DNA of 64,000 bases from assembly GCF_001667075.1 (NCBI RefSeq), contig NZ_LZIL01000032.1, positions 186,001 through 250,000 of the forward strand, written 5' to 3'. The notes under the pieces are model-generated. The model did not search any database, was not told the origin of the DNA, and was given only the letters and a program-made list of their open reading frames with translations. A program made the translations under genes and the position numbers. Origin of the DNA: Mycobacterium sp. 852014-52450_SCH5900713 (GTDB taxonomy: Bacteria > Actinomycetota > Actinomycetes > Mycobacteriales > Mycobacteriaceae). Of the stretch, positions 17,464 to 27,827 are shown piece by piece. Position 1 is the stretch's first letter; the number at the start of each line of letters is the position of its first letter.

Positions 17464-18642
17464 ATGAAATTCGTACTGGCAAGCTACGGGGGGCGGGGCG
17501 ACATCGAGCCCTGCGCCGCCCTCGGCCGGGAGTTGTCGCGCCGGGGTCACGACGTGCGCCTGGCAGTCCCGCCGGACAAGGTCGGCTTCGTCGAGTCGGC
17601 GGGGCTGCCCGCGGTCGCCTACGGGCCGGATACGCAACGCTCGATGAATGCGGCCTCGGAATTTCTTGGCCGCTTTCAAAACGGGCTCGGCGCGCTTTCT
17701 CAAGCCACCGAGCGTGTTAGCCGGATCTGGGCGGAGAAGAGCGCGACGCTGACATCGCTGGCCAAGGAGGCCGACCTGCTCCTGGCGCACATGAACGACC
17801 AGGCGCTCGCGGCCAATGTCGCCGAATATCACGGGATTCCGCTCGCCGCGCTGCACGTCTTCCCGGCGCGGATCATGCCGTCGAGCGAGTTGTATTCGGG
17901 CATCACCAGGGAGGCCGGAGCCGCCCAACGCCGTGCGCTTGGCCTGCCCGAGGTGGCCGCATCGGCGGGGCACGAAGACGGATCGCTCGAACTCCAGACT
18001 TACGACGAGATCTGCTTGCCCGGGCCGGCCGCCGAATGGGTGGAGCCGGGCGGTCGACGTCCCTTTGTCGGGTCGCTGACCTTGGAGTTGCCGACGGATG
18101 CCGACGATGACGTCTTGTCCTGGATTGCGGCCGGCACGCCGCCGATCTACTTCGGGTTCGGCAGCACACCGATCGACTCTCCCGCCGAGACCGTCGCCGT
18201 CATCAGCGCCGCCTGCGCGCGGTTGGGTGAGCGGGCGTTGATCTGCGCCGGCGCGAACGACTTCGGCGGCGTTCCACGGTTCGACCATGTCAAGGTGGTG
18301 GATGCGCTGAATTACGCGGCCGTCTTCCCCGCCTGCCGCGCTGTGGTCCACCATGGTGGCTCGGGCACCACCGCGGCGGGCCTGCGCGCAGGAGTTCCCA
18401 CGCTCATCCTCTGGACGGTATGGGATCAGCCGATGTGGGCGGAGGCCGTCGACCGTCTGAAACTCGGTGCGGGACGGCGCTTTTTGGACAGCACCTTGGA
18501 CTCGTTGGTCGCGGACCTGCGTTCCATCCTGACTCCGGAATGCGCCGCCCGCGCCCGCGAGGTCGCCGCACAGATGAGCAAGCCCGCCGAGAGCGTCGCC
18601 AAGGCCGCCGACCTCCTGGAAGACGCCGCCCGCTCGGACTGA
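17464..18642 (+). CDS. GT1-family glycosyltransferase (UDP-glycosyltransferase, MGT/GPL type)
   Basis: The 392-residue enzyme has the GT-B layout. The N-terminus MKFVLASYGGRGDIEPCAAL, including GDIEP, is typical of sterol/macrolide glycosyltransferases. The C-terminal nucleotide-sugar site includes HHGGSGTTAAGLRAGVP and DQPMWAEAV. Relatives in mycobacteria (Rv1524/Rv1526c, and rtfA/gtfA/gtfB of glycopeptidolipid synthesis) decorate surface glycolipids, so a lipid acceptor is plausible but not shown. ATG 17464 has CGGAG upstream. A methyltransferase gene follows after 56 bases and may modify the same product. Confidence 0.9.
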   Translation: MKFVLASYGGRGDIEPCAALGRELSRRGHDVRLAVPPDKVGFVESAGLPAVAYGPDTQRSMNAASEFLGRFQNGLGALSQATERVSRIWAEKSATLTSLAKEADLLLAHMNDQALAANVAEYHGIPLAALHVFPARIMPSSELYSGITREAGAAQRRALGLPEVAASAGHEDGSLELQTYDEICLPGPAAEWVEPGGRRPFVGSLTLELPTDADDDVLSWIAAGTPPIYFGFGSTPIDSPAETVAVISAACARLGERALICAGANDFGGVPRFDHVKVVDALNYAAVFPACRAVVHHGGSGTTAAGLRAGVPTLILWTVWDQPMWAEAVDRLKLGAGRRFLDSTLDSLVADLRSILTPECAARAREVAAQMSKPAESVAKAADLLEDAARSD

Positions 18643-18698
18643 TCGACGCATTGGTCCGATCAGTGGTGCAAAGCGGCCGGGTCGTGTAGAAGGTTCTG

Positions 18699-19742
18699 GT
18701 GCAAGATCCGCCTCCTGGCCCTTTCGACCCGCCGATGCTCTACGAAGCGATGGTTAGGCGGTGGTATCGCCGGACGTCGGCCGAGGGGCACATCAGGGTG
18801 CCGGCCGTCCCGAGCCTGATCGACGAATACGTACAGTTGTGCGGCAACCTCTGCGCCACGCTGGGTGTCTGGCACACGCCCGAACAGTCCGCGCAGCTGC
18901 GGATCTCGCTCGAGACCGAGCTGGCGAAGGGCTTCAAGGCCTCTCCCCGCTCGGACATCCTCATCTCGTTCAACGCGTACTTCGGGACGAGCGTCAACAT
19001 CCGCGTCAAGGCCGAGTGGCGGACGCTCGAGGCGGACTACGACGAATGGGTGGCCGTGCGCCCGGCGCCGCTGTTCGGCACCGAGCCCGACGCGCGGGTG
19101 TTGGCGCTGGCCGCCGAAGCGGCCGACCCGACGACCTACCGCGTGCTGGATGTCGGAGCGGGAACCGGGCGCAACGCCCTGGCCCTGGCCCGCCGCGGCC
19201 ACCCGGTGGACGCGGTGGAGATGGCGGCCAAGCTCGCCGACGTCATGCGCTCGGAGGCGGAGAGCGAATCGCTGGGTGTGCACGTGATTCAGAGCGATGT
19301 CTTCACCGCGATGGAAAGCGTGCACGAGGAATACCAGCTGATGGTGCTCTCCGAGGTGGTCCCCGACTTCCGAACGACCCGCGAGTTGCGCGGCGTGTTC
19401 GAGCTCGCCGCCGAATGCCTGGCTCCCGGCGGGCGTTTGTTGTTCAACGCGTTCTTGCCCCGCGAAGGCTACGTCCCCGACGACGCTGCGCTGCAACTCG
19501 GTCAGCAGTGCAACACGATGATCTACACGCGCGATCAGATGGCGACCGCGGCCGCGGGGCTGTCCCTCGAGCTGGTTGCCGACGATTCCGCCTACGAATA
19601 CGAGAAGGCTCACCTGCCCCAGGACGCCTGGCCGCCAACGGGCTGGTTCGAGGGGTGGGCCAACGGCCTCGACGTGTTCGACGTCGACCGTGAGCATTCG
19701 CCGGTCGAGTTGCGCTGGCTGGTCTACCGGAAGACGGAGTGA
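18699..19742 (+). CDS. class I SAM-dependent methyltransferase
   Basis: The 347-residue protein has a helical N-terminal domain (about 1-135) and a C-terminal Rossmann methyltransferase with motif I VLDVGAGTGRNALALA (around 149-164), an acidic end to strand 2 (VDAVEM) and later motifs VLSEVV and LAPGGRLLFNAFL. The start GTG 18699 follows AGAAGG with proper spacing. The long N-terminal domain is unusual for small-molecule methyltransferases and may bind the acceptor. Proximity to the glycosyltransferase suggests joint action on a glycolipid, as inference. Confidence 0.85.
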   Translation: MQDPPPGPFDPPMLYEAMVRRWYRRTSAEGHIRVPAVPSLIDEYVQLCGNLCATLGVWHTPEQSAQLRISLETELAKGFKASPRSDILISFNAYFGTSVNIRVKAEWRTLEADYDEWVAVRPAPLFGTEPDARVLALAAEAADPTTYRVLDVGAGTGRNALALARRGHPVDAVEMAAKLADVMRSEAESESLGVHVIQSDVFTAMESVHEEYQLMVLSEVVPDFRTTRELRGVFELAAECLAPGGRLLFNAFLPREGYVPDDAALQLGQQCNTMIYTRDQMATAAAGLSLELVADDSAYEYEKAHLPQDAWPPTGWFEGWANGLDVFDVDREHSPVELRWLVYRKTE

Positions 19743-19751
19743 GCCCTTCGT

Positions 19752-19811
19752 GCCGAACGTGCGTTGACAGCGAGAGTTCGGCCGATTTTCCGCGTCGAGT
19801 GCACGCTCGGC
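19752..19811. repeat. intergenic inverted-repeat element, copy 2 (11-bp arms, 38-bp spacer)
   Basis: Arms GCCGAACGTGC (19752-19762) and GCACGCTCGGC (19801-19811) pair at 10 of 11 positions across 38 bases. The element lies between two convergent genes and may double as their terminator. The spacer shares TTCG and TTTTC blocks with copy 1 at 5797-5858. Confidence 0.7.
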
Positions 19812-19818
19812 GCGGGAT

Positions 19819-21324
19819 CTAGGCGGTCAGATCGCGGGTGGCCGGCCCCTCGAGGAGGGTGCCGTCCGGGGCGAAGCGCGACCCGTGCAGCGGGCATTCC
19901 CACGCCTGGTCGGCGTCGTTCCAGTTCACGATTCCCCCGAGGTGGGGGCACACCGGCGACACTCGATGCTCGGTGCCGTTGACGCGGCAGCGTGCTTCCA
20001 GGTGCCACGGCGGCCCGCTGACCACACCGCCCTCGTCGGTCCCGGGGCTGCGCCGACCGGTGCGCAGCAGCGGGGTGACCCAGCCCTTGGCCAGGTCGAA
20101 GCCCACCTCCAGGTTGGCCTGCATGGCGGTCGGCAGGCCGGACAACTCGTGCGGGCTCCAGCTGGCGAACGCGTTGGCCCAGTCCATCCGTCCACCCAGG
20201 ATGCGGCTGGACAGCGCCAGCGCCGCGGCGGCGCCGTTCGTCATTCCCCACTTGTTGAATCCCGTTGCCACGAAAATGGTTTCGCTCCTGGGCAGGATGG
20301 GCCCGACGTAGGGCAGCTGGTCGATGGGCGTGTAATCCTGCGCCGACCAGAAGTGCGTCTGCTCGGCGCCCGGATAGTGCTTGCGGGCCCACGACGCCAG
20401 TTCCTCGAGCGCCTTCGACGGGCTCTTCTTGCGTCCCACGGTGTGGCCGGCCCCGCCAACGATCAGCCGTTCGCCGTCCGCGACGGGCGCGTAGCGTACC
20501 GAGCGGGTCGGCGAGTCGGTCGAGATCATCATCGGCCGCGTGATGTTGCCGGGGACCTTGAAGGCCATGCAGTAGGACCGGCTCGGCTTGACGCGCGCGA
20601 AATATCCGCCGCGATCCAGGATCGGGATGCCGGTGGCGAGAATCAGTTGCCCGGCTAGGAGCTCGACGTCGCGCTGGGCGGCGTCGTTGACGTGTACGCG
20701 CACGCGTTCGCCGCGGCTCGACACCCGCCGGACCCGCGTGTGCTCGACCAGCCGCCCGCCGCGGTTGAGCAGCTCGGTGGCCAGCGCGTCCAGGAACGGC
20801 ATGGGGTCGAACTGCGCCTGGTCGGGAAGCCGCACCCCGCCGTGATACGGGAACGGCACGCCGGCGTCGTCGTCCCAGACGGCGGGCAGCCCCACTGCCT
20901 GGCACGCTTTGAGCTCCAGGCGCGCGGACGGCACCCCTTTGGGGGATTGGGCATAGGTGTAGGCGTCCTCGCGCTGCACCGGTATGCCGTGCGACTCGCA
21001 GTATTCGAGCACCCAGTCCTGGCCTTCGCGATTCCCGTCGACGTAGGCGCGGGCCAATTCCCTGCCATGCCTGGGCAGGATCTTCGACAGGTGGGTGCTC
21101 TGCAGCAGGCTGATCTTCGCGGTGGTGTTCCCGGTCGCGCAGGCTCCCACCGTGCGCGCTTCGAGCACCAGTACGTCCTTGCCGGCGCGGGCCAGCAGAA
21201 CCGCGGTCATCAGCCCGGTGATGCCGGCGCCCACCACGATGACATCGGCCGACCGGGAACCCTCGTCAAGCTTGCTTGCGGCCCAAGGCTGTTCGGCCCG
21301 ATCGGCCAACCATAAAGACGTCAC
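19819..21324 (-). CDS. FAD-dependent oxidoreductase with C-terminal Rieske [2Fe-2S] domain
   Basis: The 501-residue protein joins a DadA/GlpA-type FAD oxidoreductase domain (fingerprint VIVVGAGITGLMTAVLLARAG near 28-48; a second contact in YVGPILPRSETIFVATGFNKWG) to a C-terminal Rieske domain with CPHLGG and CPLHGSRF providing the Cys-His pairs. The flavin would oxidise an amine or hydroxy substrate and pass electrons to the cluster. It starts with GTG at 21324 with a weak ribosome-binding site. Neighbours give no clue to the substrate. Confidence 0.9.
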   Translation of the reverse strand: MTSLWLADRAEQPWAASKLDEGSRSADVIVVGAGITGLMTAVLLARAGKDVLVLEARTVGACATGNTTAKISLLQSTHLSKILPRHGRELARAYVDGNREGQDWVLEYCESHGIPVQREDAYTYAQSPKGVPSARLELKACQAVGLPAVWDDDAGVPFPYHGGVRLPDQAQFDPMPFLDALATELLNRGGRLVEHTRVRRVSSRGERVRVHVNDAAQRDVELLAGQLILATGIPILDRGGYFARVKPSRSYCMAFKVPGNITRPMMISTDSPTRSVRYAPVADGERLIVGGAGHTVGRKKSPSKALEELASWARKHYPGAEQTHFWSAQDYTPIDQLPYVGPILPRSETIFVATGFNKWGMTNGAAAALALSSRILGGRMDWANAFASWSPHELSGLPTAMQANLEVGFDLAKGWVTPLLRTGRRSPGTDEGGVVSGPPWHLEARCRVNGTEHRVSPVCPHLGGIVNWNDADQAWECPLHGSRFAPDGTLLEGPATRDLTA

Positions 21325-21383
21325 GGGGGGCTTAATACCCCGGCTGGACTCAGGGAAACACCGACGCGGCCCGACGGATGCTG

Positions 21384-22202
21384 TCAGCCCCGCTTCAACT
21401 GCGCTTTCGCCTCCTTGACTGATTCCCCCGCGGCGCGGCTGGCTTGCTCGGCCCGCTCGTAGTGCGCTTCGGCGTGTTCGAGTTCGCGCTCGGCGGTTCG
21501 CAGAGCCGCGAGCGCGTCATCACGGCGGTGCCGGGCCGCAGCGCGCTCCGCCCGGCGCTCCGAGAGCCTGGCCTCGGCGCCGGCCTGCTCGCGCTCGGCG
21601 GCTGTCACGGCCGCAGTCAGTTTCTCGAGTCGGCGCCGCGCGGCCGCGTCATGCGCGGGCTGCTTCGCCGGCTGTGCCCGCGACGGCGCGGACCGCTGGT
21701 TCGCCTTCCCGGCCCGCTCAGCCGTCACGGGCGCCGCGGCGCCGAATTCGCCGAAACCCGACCACTGCTCGGGCCGGGCCAGCCGGCCGAGGCGCTCCCT
21801 CACCTCGGGGTCGGCGATGGCCGCTTGCAGCGTGCTGACGATGTCGTCGCGCACCGCCGAGGATGGGTTGCTGACGTCGGCGGCCCGCAGTGCGGCTCGG
21901 GTGAGCTCACCGACGAGCCGGTGCTGCTCGGCGGACAAGTCCCGGATACGCGCGCCGTCCATCGCGGCGTGCGCGGCGCGCAGCCGGTCGCCCAAGTCGG
22001 TCAGGCGCCGTTTGGTGTCGGCATCGCGCAGCGCGAGCCGGTTGACGATCCACGCCGCGGTGGTCGGTTTGTTGGCCGCGGAAATCCGCTTGGCGCCGGC
22101 GTCGTCCCCCCGGCGCTTGGCCGCTGCGGCTAACTTCGTGCGCTGCGCCGTGAAATCCTTCGGCGGCGCCGCATACAGACTGTCCAGTTCGTCGTCGGCC
22201 AT
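21384..22202 (-). CDS. conserved coiled-coil protein, unknown function
   Basis: The 272-residue protein has a conserved N-terminal half (LDSLYAAPPKDFTAQRTKLA and KPTTAAWIVNRLA, with an HRLVGELTRAALRAA segment) and a C-terminal half, from about residue 180, that is a charged coiled coil rich in A, E and R. There is no signal peptide or membrane helix. This pattern is found in a conserved actinobacterial hypothetical family; its role is not known. It diverges from the L,D-transpeptidase gene. Confidence 0.75.
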   Translation of the reverse strand: MADDELDSLYAAPPKDFTAQRTKLAAAAKRRGDDAGAKRISAANKPTTAAWIVNRLALRDADTKRRLTDLGDRLRAAHAAMDGARIRDLSAEQHRLVGELTRAALRAADVSNPSSAVRDDIVSTLQAAIADPEVRERLGRLARPEQWSGFGEFGAAAPVTAERAGKANQRSAPSRAQPAKQPAHDAAARRRLEKLTAAVTAAEREQAGAEARLSERRAERAAARHRRDDALAALRTAERELEHAEAHYERAEQASRAAGESVKEAKAQLKRG

Positions 22203-22333
22203 GACGCCATGATCCCCGCCCCGGCGCCGGCCGGTTTAAAAACCGCACGTCCGTGGCACCTGATGGACAACCTCGTCCTGCTGGGCAGTGATTCGACCCG
22301 GCATCCAACAGAACGCAAGGATCCGACAGCTCA

Positions 22334-23620
22334 ATGATGTCCAAGACCAGTGACCGGTCCGTCCGCCGGATCCTCGCAGATCGCAAGGCCCGCCGATTGC
22401 TGATCGCCGCGCTGGTGGTTGTCGCGGTGGTGGGCGCCGTCGTCGTCGCGGCGTCGCTGGACTGCTTCAGCGGTGGCTGCGGTCACCGCAGCGCCTCGTC
22501 GAAAACCTCCGGGCCGGCGCAAGTCACGGTCACGCCGGGGCCCGATGCGCACGACGTCGATCCGCTCGCACACGTGATGGTCAAGGCCGACGCGGGAACG
22601 CTGACCGACGTCCGCATGGTCAACGAGAGCGGCAAGTCGGTGCAGGGCGTCATGACGCCGGATAACACCGTATGGAAGCCCACCGTCCCGCTGGGCTATG
22701 GCCGCACCTACACCCTGACGGTCACCAGCCGGGGCCCCAATGGCGTTGCGTCGACGCAAGTTTCGTCCTTTTCGACGCTGAAGCCGTCCAACCAGACCAA
22801 GGTCTCGTTCACCACCACGTCGGAGGCCGCCCTGAAAGACGGCGGGACCTACGGCGTCGGGATGGTGGTCGTGGCACACTTCGACGAGCAGATTGCCGAC
22901 CGCGCCGAAGCCGAGCGGCATCTGGCGGTGACCACCGATCCCAAGGTGGAGGGGTCGTGGTTCTGGGTCGACGACCAAACCGCCCACTGGCGCCCCGAGC
23001 ATTACTACGCGCCGGGCACTTCCGTCACCGCCGAAGCCAAGATCTACGGAGTCGCCTTGGGCGGCGGACTGTTCGGGCAGGACGACACCAAGGTGTCCTT
23101 CCGGATCGGCGATGCGCACGTCTCCATCGCCGACGACGCGACCCATCAGGTCAGCGTCTTCAACAACGGCGCCCTGGTCCGCACCATGCCCACCTCGATG
23201 GGGATGGGGGGCACCGAAGACGTCGGCGGCAGAAAGATTTCGTTGTGGACCCCGTCCGGCGTCTACACCGTGCTCGACAAGGGCAACCCGGTGGTCATGG
23301 ACTCCTCGACGTTCGGGCTGCCCAAGAACTCCCGCCTGGGCTACCGCGAAACGATCAACTACGCCACCAAGATCAGCACCGACGGCATCTATCTGCACGA
23401 GCTCGACGCCACGGTGTGGGCGCAGGGGCATCAGGACACCTCGCACGGATGCTTGAACCTGAACGCGGACAACGCGAAATGGTTCTACGACTTCTCCGTG
23501 CCCGGTGATGTGGTGGAGGTCCGCAACAGCGGCGGCCCGCCGTTGACATTGGCGCAGAACGGCGACTGGACGATCAGCTGGGACGACTGGCGCAAAGGCA
23601 GCGCGCTGAAGCCAACCTGA
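22334..23620 (+). CDS. L,D-transpeptidase (YkuD) with Ig-like domains
   Basis: The 428-residue protein has a cytoplasmic tail, one membrane anchor (about 22-44), two Ig-like domains (about 55-245) and a YkuD catalytic domain. The catalytic motif is complete: His355 in LHELD and Ser370-His371-Gly372-Cys373 in SHGCLNLN. The following KWFYDFSVPGDVVEVRN resembles LdtMt1/LdtMt2. Such enzymes make 3-3 cross-links in peptidoglycan outside the membrane and are the targets of carbapenems. Which Ldt paralogue it represents cannot be fixed here. Either of two consecutive ATG codons could be the start. Confidence 0.93.
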   Translation: MMSKTSDRSVRRILADRKARRLLIAALVVVAVVGAVVVAASLDCFSGGCGHRSASSKTSGPAQVTVTPGPDAHDVDPLAHVMVKADAGTLTDVRMVNESGKSVQGVMTPDNTVWKPTVPLGYGRTYTLTVTSRGPNGVASTQVSSFSTLKPSNQTKVSFTTTSEAALKDGGTYGVGMVVVAHFDEQIADRAEAERHLAVTTDPKVEGSWFWVDDQTAHWRPEHYYAPGTSVTAEAKIYGVALGGGLFGQDDTKVSFRIGDAHVSIADDATHQVSVFNNGALVRTMPTSMGMGGTEDVGGRKISLWTPSGVYTVLDKGNPVVMDSSTFGLPKNSRLGYRETINYATKISTDGIYLHELDATVWAQGHQDTSHGCLNLNADNAKWFYDFSVPGDVVEVRNSGGPPLTLAQNGDWTISWDDWRKGSALKPT

Positions 23621-23679
23621 AATCAGCGTGATGTGGCTCATTCGTCACCGGCAGTTGTGCCCCACTTCACAGTAAACTC

Positions 23680-23709
23680 TTGACTCGTTCCAGATAAGTG
23701 CGTCATATT
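23680..23709 (+). promoter_or_regulatory. furA promoter and AT-rich FurA operator region
   Basis: TTGACT (-35, 23680-23685) and CATATT (-10, 23704-23709) are separated by 18 bases. The first base of the GTG at 23716 lies 7 bases past the -10, so the transcript would be leaderless. This fits what is known for mycobacterial furA, whose AT-rich promoter is autorepressed by FurA. The flanking sequence 23664-23710 is notably AT-rich. Confidence 0.75.
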
Positions 23710-23715
23710 GGTGCG

Positions 23716-24156
23716 GTGTCATCGACGGCCGATTACGCGGAACGACTGCGGATGGCCGATCTCCGGGTGACCCGCCCCAGGGTCGCCGTGCTGGAGGCAG
23801 TCGACGCCCACCCGCACTCCGACACCGAGACCATCTTCTCGGCGGTGCGCGTAGGCCTGCCAGACGTCTCCCGCCAGGCCGTGTACGACGTTCTCAACGC
23901 GCTGAGCACGGTGGGTTTGGTCCGCCGGATCCAGCCCTCGGGGTCGGTCGCCCGCTATGAGTCGCGAGTCGGCGACAACCACCACCATGTCGTGTGCCGG
24001 GCCTGCGGCGTCATCGCCGACATCGACTGTGCGGTGGGTGAGGCGCCCTGCCTCACACCGTCTGACGACAACGACATTCTGGATGGCTTCGTCTTGGACG
24101 AGGCCGAGGTCATCTACTGGGGCGTGTGCCCCGACTGTTCGACTGCAGGTTCCTAG
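23716..24156 (+). CDS. furA: ferric-uptake-type regulator FurA
   Basis: The 146-residue protein has an N-terminal winged helix (DLRVTRPRVAVLEAVDAHPH, then VSRQAVYDVLNALSTVGLV) and a C-terminal metal/dimerisation domain with HHHVVCRACG and the late CPDC zinc-type pair. It matches mycobacterial FurA, which represses itself and the downstream katG and responds to oxidative stress. I choose GTG 23716 (VSSTADYAERL) over the earlier GTG 23698, because the promoter -10 box lies between them. katG follows after 34 bases in the same transcript. Confidence 0.95.
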   Translation: MSSTADYAERLRMADLRVTRPRVAVLEAVDAHPHSDTETIFSAVRVGLPDVSRQAVYDVLNALSTVGLVRRIQPSGSVARYESRVGDNHHHVVCRACGVIADIDCAVGEAPCLTPSDDNDILDGFVLDEAEVIYWGVCPDCSTAGS

Positions 24157-24178
24157 AACGCAGCCCAATCACCCCTAA

Positions 24179-26431
<2,253 letters not shown>

Positions 26432-26447
26432 CACCCGGATACCGAGT

Positions 26448-26480
26448 GGCGCCCCGCGGGCCATGGGCGCGGGGGGCGCC
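26448..26480 (+). terminator. katG terminator hairpin
   Basis: The arms GGCGCCCCGCG (26448-26458) and CGCGGGGGGCGCC (26468-26480) form a GC-rich stem with a two-base bulge and a 9-base loop, 17 bases past the katG stop. There is no U-tract. A convergent gene ends about 100 bases further on. Confidence 0.6.
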
Positions 26481-26578
26481 CTCAGGTCAGGGCGCGGTCG
26501 TTTCCGCGACACATAACCTATGCAGATGACACGCGGCAAACCGTCGCACTCGGTTATGCCTCGTGACGTCGACGGGGC

Positions 26579-27385
26579 TCAGCGCGCGAAATCCCACTGG
26601 CCGAAGTCGGGCGCCAGGACCTCGTCGATGTCCACGTTGATCCCGCCGAGCAGCGGGCTGGGGTTGCTCGGGCTGTTGACCACGGACTGGTAGAGCACAG
26701 CCGCGGGTTCGCGCTGTCCATGCGACCACGACTTCGTCTGCCACGCCCACCGGTGCCCGGGCGTGGTCGAGTTTCCTATGACGCCGTCGCGGATCGCCCA
26801 GCCGCACGCGCCGGCATGGCCGTAGATGCCGGTGCGACCCACGCCCAGGACCGAGTTGATTCCGCGAAACCATTGGACGGCAACGCTATTCCAGGTGTTG
26901 ACGTCGATGTCGTCGTCGATGCTGAAAAAGATCGGGGCCGAGCCCGGGCCCCCGGCCGCGGCGTGCAGCCGCGATGCGGTCTGCGCATCGGCCACGCCGC
27001 CGTCGTAGCCGCGCGTGCAGTCCGAAGGGTCGGGCCACCCGGGTTTGCCGTACTGGAAGTTACTGACGATCTGGAGACCCGCCGCGCGCAGCGCGTCCGC
27101 GTACTCGCGCGTGATGGGCTTTGCCTCGAAATTGGCCCCCGGCCGTGACTCCGACACATAATTCACCACCCCGCCATAACCCGCGGATTTGATCTCGTCC
27201 GGGGCAATCCTGCGCTCGGCGAAATCGATCAGCCGCATGTCGGCGGCGAATGCCTTTGGCCCCGCGGTGTTGGTGGCCAGCGTTGCGAGGCCGAGTAAAG
27301 CCGGCGCGGCGGCAAATTTCAGGGCGTCGCGCCTCGACACCCATCGCGGCGCGCCGCGTTCGCCTGCTGCAGCCGAATCCTGCAC
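26579..27385 (-). CDS. Tat-exported DUF1906 glycoside hydrolase-like protein (Rv2525c-like)
   Basis: The 268-residue product from GTG 27385 has a twin-arginine signal (VSRRDALKFAAAPALLGLATL, cleavage after AFA) and a DUF1906 glycoside-hydrolase-like TIM barrel: MRLIDFAERRIAPDEIKSAG, PIFFSIDDDID, TGIYGHAGACGWAI and the closing NVDIDEVLAPDFGQWDF. M. tuberculosis Rv2525c is a Tat-exported relative with a GH25-like fold, thought to act on the cell wall. A longer in-frame reading to 27610 is low-complexity and rejected; an internal GTG at 27340 is also possible. It converges on katG. Confidence 0.85.
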   Translation of the reverse strand: MQDSAAAGERGAPRWVSRRDALKFAAAPALLGLATLATNTAGPKAFAADMRLIDFAERRIAPDEIKSAGYGGVVNYVSESRPGANFEAKPITREYADALRAAGLQIVSNFQYGKPGWPDPSDCTRGYDGGVADAQTASRLHAAAGGPGSAPIFFSIDDDIDVNTWNSVAVQWFRGINSVLGVGRTGIYGHAGACGWAIRDGVIGNSTTPGHRWAWQTKSWSHGQREPAAVLYQSVVNSPSNPSPLLGGINVDIDEVLAPDFGQWDFAR

Positions 27386-27695
27386 CGCGCGATGGTAACA
27401 AATAGCGCCCGACCTGGGCGAACTGCGGCGCGGGCGCACCGGCTGGCCCCGGGCACGTCGACGAAGCCATCGGCCGCCGACCCGAGCGCCCCGCTCGCCC
27501 CGCCATGGCGTCGGAGCTGTGCTCCCGCCGGCGCCCACCGGCTCATCACCTGCGGCTGGGTATAGCGTCGAATACCTCGTGCCGCGCGGGGGCCCGGCCG
27601 AACGGTTCAATCCCGTTCGGGGCCGAATGGCATGATCTTTGGGTGCCGGATTTCCGTCAGACCGTTTACCCGGGAGCCGGTGACGCCCGAGCTCG

Positions 27696-27725
27696 TTGCG
27701 CTCGATTAGGTGATCGAACTATAGT
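27696..27725 (+). promoter_or_regulatory. vegetative-type promoter of the glycosyltransferase cluster
   Basis: TTGCGC (27696-27701) and TATAGT (27720-27725) are spaced by 18 bases; the -10 is close to the mycobacterial TANNNT consensus. The start point would be about 27732, giving a leader of roughly 96 bases before ATG 27828. Confidence 0.55.
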
Positions 27726-27741
27726 CTGGACACATGTCCAG
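27726..27741. promoter_or_regulatory. palindromic operator overlapping the predicted start point
   Basis: CTGGACA-CA-TGTCCAG is a perfect 7-bp inverted repeat with a two-base centre. It begins directly after the -10 box and covers the expected transcription start, the classic place for a repressor. The form suits a TetR-type dimer, but no regulator gene is adjacent. Confidence 0.55.
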
Positions 27742-27827
27742 TTTGCTGTCGCGGGGTTCGGGAGCCCGTTGACCGCGATGGATTCGGCGCCATTCCGCGG
27801 CCATTCACCAGCAAAGAAGAGTTGAGT

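Larger units (their letters stand above)
27386..27827. other. intergenic region between divergent DUF1906 and glycosyltransferase genes
   Basis: This 442-base stretch carries the upstream region of the DUF1906 gene and, at its right end, a strong promoter and operator for the glycosyltransferase cluster (listed separately). Open frames in it are arginine/proline-rich shadows. I see no RNA gene. Confidence 0.5.

Noticed and set aside
27505-27825. 106-codon plus-strand frame before the glycosyltransferase
   Set aside because: No domain character, and it runs through the promoter and operator of the cluster.
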